Assembly: GCA_934249275.1 (NCBI GenBank)
Contig: CAKQKT010000027.1
Location: 1 to 18,334 of the forward strand
Origin: an uncultured Sutterella sp.
GTDB lineage: Bacteria; Pseudomonadota; Gammaproteobacteria; Burkholderiales; Burkholderiaceae_F
DNA length: 18,334 nt
Reading direction: 5' to 3'
A program made the translations under genes and the position numbers. Positions 14,404 to 18,334 of the stretch are shown piece by piece (the stretch's first letter is position 1; each line of letters begins with the position of its first letter). The notes beneath the pieces were generated by a model that worked only from the letters and a program-made list of their open reading frames with translations, searched no databases and was not told the origin of the DNA.

Positions 14404-15057
14404 ATGGCAAGACGACAGATCAGGGAACTGACGGTGACGGAGCTCGCGCGGGTGCAGAAGGATGCGCTCGTGCGCATTGTGGACGATGACGACTCGCTGC
14501 GCGACGCGCTGCGCTTCGTGCTTGAGACGGAAGGCTGGACCGTTGCGGACTACCGCTCGGCCAATGACTTTTTGAAGGGCGATGCGCCGTCGCATCCGGG
14601 CTGCGTCGTGATGGACGTGCGCATGCCCGGGCTCACGGGCATCGAGGCGCAGGCCGTCATGAACGACCGCGGCTTCAAGCTCCCGATCATCTTTCTGACG
14701 GGCCACGGCGACGTGGACATGGCCGTGATGGCCCTGCACGAAGGCGCGGCCGACTTCATTCAGAAGCCGGTCGACAACGAGCGCCTTCTCGCCGTCATCG
14801 CCTCCACGGCCTTCGAGAGCCTGAGCAGCGCAGGCGGAGTTGTGGATTCCGAGACGGCCAGGACGCGCTGTGCGGAGCTCACGAACCGCGAGCGTGACAT
14901 TGCGGAGCTCGTGGCACAGGGACTCACCAACAGGCTCATCAGCGAGCGTCTTTCGATTGCCGTGCGAACGGTCGAGGTGCATCGGGCCTCCGCTCTGAGA
15001 AAGCTCGGCGTCAATACGCCCGAGGAAGTGAAGGCCGTGCTTGAGGCCGGAAGCTGA
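14404..15057 (+). CDS. Response regulator, FixJ/TtrR family (REC + LuxR HTH)
   Basis: This is a cytoplasmic DNA-binding partner of the kinase just upstream, 217 residues. The receiver domain (about 22-135) has the acidic cluster Asp27-Asp30, phospho-acceptor Asp71 in VVMDVRMPG, Thr99 in IIFLTGHGD and Lys121 in FIQKPVD. A LuxR-type helix-turn-helix follows (about 157-203; LTNRERDIAELVAQGLTN and VRTVEVHRASALRKLGV). About 20 extra residues come before the receiver domain. AAGGAA precedes the ATG, which is 16 bases after the kinase stop. Candidate targets are the palindromes upstream of the flavoprotein and aconitase genes. No clear terminator follows; about 140 bases separate it from tyrA. Confidence 0.95.
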   Translation: MARRQIRELTVTELARVQKDALVRIVDDDDSLRDALRFVLETEGWTVADYRSANDFLKGDAPSHPGCVVMDVRMPGLTGIEAQAVMNDRGFKLPIIFLTGHGDVDMAVMALHEGAADFIQKPVDNERLLAVIASTAFESLSSAGGVVDSETARTRCAELTNRERDIAELVAQGLTNRLISERLSIAVRTVEVHRASALRKLGVNTPEEVKAVLEAGS

Positions 15058-15150
15058 CATTCGATGTTTTAACCGCAGTTCACAAGAGCTCGGGCGTCTG
15101 CCGCGGGCGCTTTCTGCTGTCTGCTCTGGCAAAAAATGCGGGGCGGGCAC

Positions 15151-15156
15151 TATGAT
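15151..15156 (+). promoter_or_regulatory. -10 box of a possible tyrA promoter
   Basis: TATGAT lies about 40 bases before the tyrA start, with a weak -35 region at TGGCAA (15127-15132, 18-base spacer). It would separate tyrA from the upstream two-component operon. Confidence 0.45.
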
Positions 15157-15196
15157 TGCGGGTACGCTTCAAATTTTTCCACCTACGGACGGACAC

Positions 15197-16111
15197 ATGC
15201 GCATCACCATCATCGGACTCGGACTCATCGGCGGCTCTGCTGCGCTCGCCTGGAAGCAGGCCTGCAAGGAGGGACAGTTCCCCGGCGGCTCGCTCACGAT
15301 CACGGCGGTCGACACGAACCCCGAGACGCTCGCGCTTGCGATTGAAAAGGGCATTGCGGACCGCGTGACGCCGTCCGTTGCCGAAGGCGTCGTCGATGCC
15401 GACCTTGTGCTTCTGGCCGTGCCGGTCCTTGCCATGGGCGCCGTCATGAAGGAAGTCGACCGTGCGGCGCCGGCGGACTGCATCATCACCGATGCGGGCA
15501 GCGTGCGCGGCAGCGTGATCCGCGCCGTGCGCCTCAATTCGAAGATCGAGCGCATGCGCCATTACGTGCCGCTCCACCCGATCGCGGGCGCCGAAAAGGC
15601 GGGCCTGGAATTTGCCAATCCCAATCTCTATCACGGTGCGACCGGCGTCGTGACGCCGCTCCCCGAATCCAATGCCGAGGACGTCGCCGTCGTGGCCAAT
15701 CTTTGGCGCGCGGCCGGCCTTCATGTCGTCGAGATGACGCCCGAAGAGCACGACCGCGTCTACGCGATGGTCTCCCACGTCCCGCACATGATCGCCTTTG
15801 CCCTCATGGACATGGCCGTCTCCGCGCCCGAAAGCCGGACGGCGCTGGCGGCCGCGGGCGGCGGATTCCGCGATACGACCCGCATCGCCGCGGCGGACGC
15901 CCGCATGTGGGCCGACATCACCCGCGGCAACCGCATGGCGATTCTCGACGGGATCAGCCGCTTTGAAGCCGCCCTCACGCATCTGAAGGGCCTGATCGCC
16001 GCCGACGACTACGAAGGCTACAAGCGCTACTTCGAGCATTCGGCCGAAGCCAGGCGCGAAATCAACGCGAGCCTCCCGCCCGTGCAGGCCGTCGACACCA
16101 TGAAGAAGTAA
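15197..16111 (+). CDS. tyrA: Prephenate dehydrogenase (TyrA)
   Basis: This enzyme catalyses NAD(P)-dependent oxidative decarboxylation of prephenate to 4-hydroxyphenylpyruvate in tyrosine synthesis; use of arogenate cannot be ruled out. It has 304 residues and is a single-domain form without fused chorismate mutase or ACT domain. The nucleotide-binding motif GLGLIGGSAALAWK starts at residue 7. TDAGSVRGSVI follows, then HPIAGAEKAGLEFANP with the likely catalytic His127, then DRVYAMVSHVPHMIAFALMD (His194, His197) and GGGFRDTTRIAAADARMW. The frame is open back to 15041, but homology begins at the ATG at 15197, where the glycine motif is correctly placed; only a weak GGACGGA ribosome site is present. 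A small gene follows 15 bases downstream in the same operon. Confidence 0.95.
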   Translation: MRITIIGLGLIGGSAALAWKQACKEGQFPGGSLTITAVDTNPETLALAIEKGIADRVTPSVAEGVVDADLVLLAVPVLAMGAVMKEVDRAAPADCIITDAGSVRGSVIRAVRLNSKIERMRHYVPLHPIAGAEKAGLEFANPNLYHGATGVVTPLPESNAEDVAVVANLWRAAGLHVVEMTPEEHDRVYAMVSHVPHMIAFALMDMAVSAPESRTALAAAGGGFRDTTRIAAADARMWADITRGNRMAILDGISRFEAALTHLKGLIAADDYEGYKRYFEHSAEARREINASLPPVQAVDTMKK

Positions 16112-16126
16112 TTGGAGAAAATATAA

Positions 16127-16573
16127 ATGAGCAACCGTCTGCCGCGAGCGCTGCTCGCCGACATCGCCGCCGTGATCGGTTCGGGCGACTTTGCGTCCGC
16201 CCTGATGATGCTCGGCGACGAATCCGGTCCCGAAGCCTCCGCCGCTGTGTCCTCCTACCGCGCCCAGTGCGCCGCGGCCCTCAAGGATTGGGATGCCTCG
16301 GAACGCCATCTGCGCGTCGCGCTCGATCTCGTCGAACGCCGCATGGGGCTTGCGCCCGCGGACGAAGGCGCCAAGGCGCGCCTCGCTGCCGCGCTGACAA
16401 TCCTTCCGCCTGCAAGCGCGCCGCTCACGCCGACCCTTGAGGTCATTTCGCCCGAACTTGCCGCCGTGCGCCTGCGCCGCATGCTCGCGGATGTCTTTCT
16501 CAGGGCCGGCCGCGAGCTCGATGCTCAGATGGAGCTTGCGCTCCTTCCCGCCGAGGCCCGGAAGCTCGACTGA
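16127..16573 (+). CDS. Small Ala-rich helical protein of unknown function
   Basis: This 148-residue protein is not recognised. It is rich in Ala, Leu and Arg and predicted mostly helical. The stretch AVSSYRAQCAAALKDWDASERHLRVALDLVERR reads like a tetratricopeptide-type helix pair, and a second pair may lie at LAAVRLRRMLADVFLRAGRELDAQMELALLP. It has no signal peptide or membrane segment, so it is probably cytoplasmic. GGAGA sits well before the ATG. It starts 15 bases after tyrA and ends just before a terminator, so it is the last gene of that operon. A scaffold or partner role is possible but nothing supports a link to tyrosine synthesis beyond position. Confidence 0.8.
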   Translation: MSNRLPRALLADIAAVIGSGDFASALMMLGDESGPEASAAVSSYRAQCAAALKDWDASERHLRVALDLVERRMGLAPADEGAKARLAAALTILPPASAPLTPTLEVISPELAAVRLRRMLADVFLRAGRELDAQMELALLPAEARKLD

Positions 16574-16591
16574 TTGCCGAGGCTGAAAATA

Positions 16592-16632
16592 AAAAAAGGA
16601 ACGGATTTGCGCTCTCGCACCGTTCCTTTTTT
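16592..16632. terminator. Bidirectional rho-independent terminator
   Basis: AAAAAAGGAACGG and CCGTTCCTTTTTT form a 13-base perfect stem around a 15-base loop, with T runs on both strands. It serves the tyrA operon and the converging YbjN-like gene. Confidence 0.93.
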
Positions 16633-16664
16633 GTTGTCGGAGTTGTAGAGGAGTGAGCAGTCGC

Positions 16665-17132
16665 TCAGCTGCGTTCGGCCTGGCGAACGGCTTCGGCCGG
16701 CGTTCTGCGGCCCTTGATGACGTCGTCGAGTGCATCGCCGTAGTCTTCGAGCACGGAGAGTGCGCTGCGCACGAGTTCCGTCATGGCGCCGCGGGTCGGA
16801 AGCGGAACGCCGGTGAGGCAGAAGGTCGTCTTGAAGCACACGACGCCGGAGTTGAGATCCATTTCAAAGTTGCCGAGCTTGAGGCCGCAGTTGGCGCGCG
16901 TCACGAATTCCATCACGCGGCGGCGGTCTTCCTCGGGCACCTTGAGGGGAGCATAGGCGTGGCAGAGCACCACGTCCTCAAGAACGTGAATGTAGAGCGG
17001 AGCCTCGCCGAGGCGGCTCTCAAGATCAAAGCCGGCCTCCAGCGTGCCGGCGGCCTCGTCGAACCCGTAGGTCCAGCCTTCGTGATCGAAGGCAAGCTTC
17101 AAAATGGTTGCGACTTCGGGCAGATAGGCCAT
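16665..17132 (-). CDS. YbjN-domain protein
   Basis: This 155-residue cytoplasmic protein resembles the YbjN family, whose fold recalls type III secretion chaperones. E. coli YbjN has been described as a regulator affecting motility and stress, but its mechanism is unclear. Family-like blocks are WTYGFDEAAGTLEAGF, ATP-site-free LYIHVLED, RRRVMEFVTRANCGLKLGNFEMD and GVVCFKTTF. The C-terminal quarter (MTELVRSALSVLEDYGDALDDV) is a helix. AAGGAG (17139-17144 on the minus strand) precedes the ATG. An extended -10 promoter lies about 34 bases upstream. It is a single-gene unit converging on the tyrA operon. Confidence 0.8.
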   Translation of the reverse strand: MAYLPEVATILKLAFDHEGWTYGFDEAAGTLEAGFDLESRLGEAPLYIHVLEDVVLCHAYAPLKVPEEDRRRVMEFVTRANCGLKLGNFEMDLNSGVVCFKTTFCLTGVPLPTRGAMTELVRSALSVLEDYGDALDDVIKGRRTPAEAVRQAERS

Positions 17133-17165
17133 GTCGGACTCCTTTGCTGTTGCGGGACAGCCGAA

Positions 17166-17174
17166 AGTGTAGCA
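17166..17174 (-). promoter_or_regulatory. Extended -10 promoter of the YbjN-like gene
   Basis: TGC followed by TACACT on the minus strand is an extended -10 element, well placed 34 bases before the start codon. No good -35 box is seen, which such promoters do not need. Confidence 0.5.
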
Positions 17175-17259
17175 GGGCGATGCAATCGCGGAGATCGGGT
17201 ATTCGGGAACATCTGAATGGTCTTTCAGTATTTTTGCGGTTACACTCCCCCTCTCGTGG

Positions 17260-17265
17260 TATGCT
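17260..17265 (+). promoter_or_regulatory. -10 box of a probable promoter for the amidohydrolase gene
   Basis: TATGCT lies about 120 bases before the start codon, with GTTACA at 17239-17244 as a close-spaced (15 bases) -35 candidate. The two palindromes just downstream would lie at or after the transcription start, as repressor sites usually do. Confidence 0.4.
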
Positions 17266-17277
17266 CAAGCCCTTTTC

Positions 17278-17298
17278 ATAGGTTTATATAAAACCTAT
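17278..17298. promoter_or_regulatory. Palindrome 1 upstream of the amidohydrolase gene
   Basis: ATAGGTTT and AAACCTAT are perfect 8-base inverted arms around ATATA. A run of five T follows, so a weak hairpin terminator is an alternative, but the stem is AT-rich and no plus-strand gene precedes it. An operator is more likely. Confidence 0.5.
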
Positions 17299-17310
17299 TT
17301 TTGAACATTT

Positions 17311-17326
17311 TGCGTAGAACTACGCA
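17311..17326. promoter_or_regulatory. Palindrome 2 upstream of the amidohydrolase gene
   Basis: TGCGTAG and CTACGCA are perfect 7-base inverted arms with AA between. Its centre is about 30 bases, three helical turns, from the centre of palindrome 1, although the two sequences differ. Confidence 0.5.
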
Positions 17327-17385
17327 TAAGATCCCGTTCAACCGGCATGCCCGCGATCTTCAGGACCCGCAACCCGCATAGCGAC

Positions 17386-18334
17386 ATGACTTCCACCAAC
17401 GTACAGACGGATCCGACGTCTCCCGCCGGATCCATTCCGAACTGGGTCGACCCCGTCAGGGCGGCCGATCTTGTTGCGCGCAGGCGCACCATTCACCGAA
17501 CGCCCGAATCGGGCTGGACCGAGTTCATCGCAACCGCCCGTGCGGCCGAATTCTTTACGTCTCTCGGCTTCAAGGTTCTGGTCGGCCGCGAGTTCATCGA
17601 TCCGGTCTATGTGCGCGGACGCGCCGAATCCGAGGTGGCCGAATCCGAGCGCATGGCCGAAGCCGCCGGCGTCTCGCCCGTTCTTCTCAAGCGAATGGGC
17701 GGTCTCACCGGTCTTTGCGCAACGTTCGACACGGAGCGCCCGGGCAAGACGCTAGCCTTCCGAGTCGAGCTTGACGCCCTCAAGATGACCGAGCCCGCCG
17801 ATCCCGATCACATTCCCTTCAAGGAGGGCTTCGCATCCGAACGCCCGGGCATCATGCACGCCTGCGGCCACGACGGCCATCAGGCCGTCTCATTCGAGCT
17901 CGGCCGCTTCATCGTCGCCAACCGCGACCGTCTTACGGGCCGCATCCGCTTCATCTTCCAGCCGGGCGAAGAAGGCTCCCGCGGCGCCTACCCGATCGTG
18001 CAGTCGGGACTTCTCGACGACGTGGACACGCTTCTTTGCGGACATATTGCCACCGACCTCAAGCCCGGCACCGTTGTGGCGGCGCCCGAGAAGTTCCTCT
18101 GCACCACGAAGATCGACTTCCACTTCGAGGGCGTGCAGTCCCACGCCGGCATGCAGCCGCAGTTGGGCCGCAACGCGCTTCTCGCCGCAGCAGACGCCTC
18201 CCTAATTCTGATGGCTCTGCCTCGCCACTCCGACGGCATGACGCGCGTCAACGTCGGCACGCTTCACGCCGGCGAAGGCCGAAACGTCATTGCTTCGCAC
18301 GCCGACATGGAGGTCGAGGTCCGCGGTGAAAACG
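17386..18334 (+). CDS. abgA: M20 amidohydrolase, AbgA-like (3' end outside window)
   Basis: This is a metal-dependent hydrolase close to AbgA, one subunit of p-aminobenzoyl-glutamate hydrolase, which splits a folate breakdown product. About 316 residues are present. Agreement with E. coli AbgA runs from the N-terminus: TPESGWTEFIATARAAEF, SLGFKVLVGREFID, GGLTGLCATFDTERPGKTLAFRVELDAL, EGFASERPGIMHACGHDGHQA and IFQPGEEGSRGA. Predicted metal ligands lie in MHACGHDGH, QPGEEG and CGHI. AHAG-type dimerisation residues appear as SHAGMQPQLGRNALLAAA. The N-terminus has about 20 extra residues. ATG at 17386 is chosen, but an in-frame ATG at 17347 would add 13 residues; neither has a clear ribosome site. 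The partner abgB and transporter abgT would be expected beyond the right edge, but this cannot be seen. Related aminoacyl hydrolases are an alternative. Confidence 0.88.
   Translation, partial: MTSTNVQTDPTSPAGSIPNWVDPVRAADLVARRRTIHRTPESGWTEFIATARAAEFFTSLGFKVLVGREFIDPVYVRGRAESEVAESERMAEAAGVSPVLLKRMGGLTGLCATFDTERPGKTLAFRVELDALKMTEPADPDHIPFKEGFASERPGIMHACGHDGHQAVSFELGRFIVANRDRLTGRIRFIFQPGEEGSRGAYPIVQSGLLDDVDTLLCGHIATDLKPGTVVAAPEKFLCTTKIDFHFEGVQSHAGMQPQLGRNALLAAADASLILMALPRHSDGMTRVNVGTLHAGEGRNVIASHADMEVEVRGEN

Noticed and set aside
15127..15139. Sigma-54-like sequence TGGCA...TGC upstream of tyrA
   Set aside because: The two elements are about two bases too close for a -24/-12 promoter, and no enhancer-binding regulator is nearby.
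15041..15196. Longer tyrA start at 15041
   Set aside because: The extra 52 residues overlap the response regulator end and resemble nothing; the dinucleotide-binding motif begins correctly from the ATG at 15197.

Overview
This is a GC-rich chromosomal window from a Gram-negative proteobacterium. The best guess is a betaproteobacterial gut anaerobe of the Sutterella/Parasutterella type. That placement is an inference from the gene set: a single-chain PurL, CreA, an NfsA close to the enterobacterial one, an NhaC-family antiporter, a Tat-exported flavoprotein paired with a small multiheme cytochrome, and a sensor kinase with a PhnD-like periplasmic domain. No rRNA, tRNA, insertion sequence, CRISPR array or phage gene was seen.

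Layout. 1-1590: the nearly complete 3' part of an NhaC-family antiporter, ending in a strong terminator. 1591-1967: a non-coding stretch with the purL promoter. 1968-5996: purL and its terminator. 6009-7350: creA (lipoprotein form) and nfsA, both on the minus strand. 7351-7646: an intergenic region with the terminator of the cytochrome operon and two tandem palindromes. 7647-12074 (minus strand): a Tat-exported mitochondrial-type aconitase, a Tat-exported FAD reductase-like protein and a secreted triheme cytochrome c. 12075-15057 (plus strand): a divergent two-component system, made of a sensor kinase with a PhnD-like periplasmic domain and a FixJ/TtrR-type regulator. 15197-16632: tyrA, a small helical protein and a bidirectional terminator. 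16665-17132 (minus strand): a YbjN-like protein. 17386-18334: the start of an AbgA-like M20 amidohydrolase that runs off the window.

The most interesting part is 7647-15057. An aconitase with all its iron-sulfur ligands carries a twin-arginine signal, so it should work in the periplasm. Beside it are a periplasmic flavoprotein and a cytochrome c, the usual parts of a soluble periplasmic reductase that takes electrons from the quinone pool. The same sequence pattern, ATTGT-N10-CACC(A/C)CTA, lies upstream of both the aconitase and the flavoprotein with identical spacing, next to imperfect palindromes that the adjacent LuxR-type regulator could bind. I propose that this is a respiratory module. 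In it, periplasmic citrate (or isocitrate) is dehydrated to cis-aconitate, which the flavoprotein then reduces, plausibly to tricarballylate. The sequence supports the localisation and the gene grouping; the substrate is inference. The flavoprotein lacks both active-site arginines of fumarate and urocanate reductases, which argues that it acts on something else.

The remaining genes are mostly housekeeping: purine synthesis, tyrosine synthesis, nitroreduction and probable aminobenzoyl-glutamate hydrolysis.
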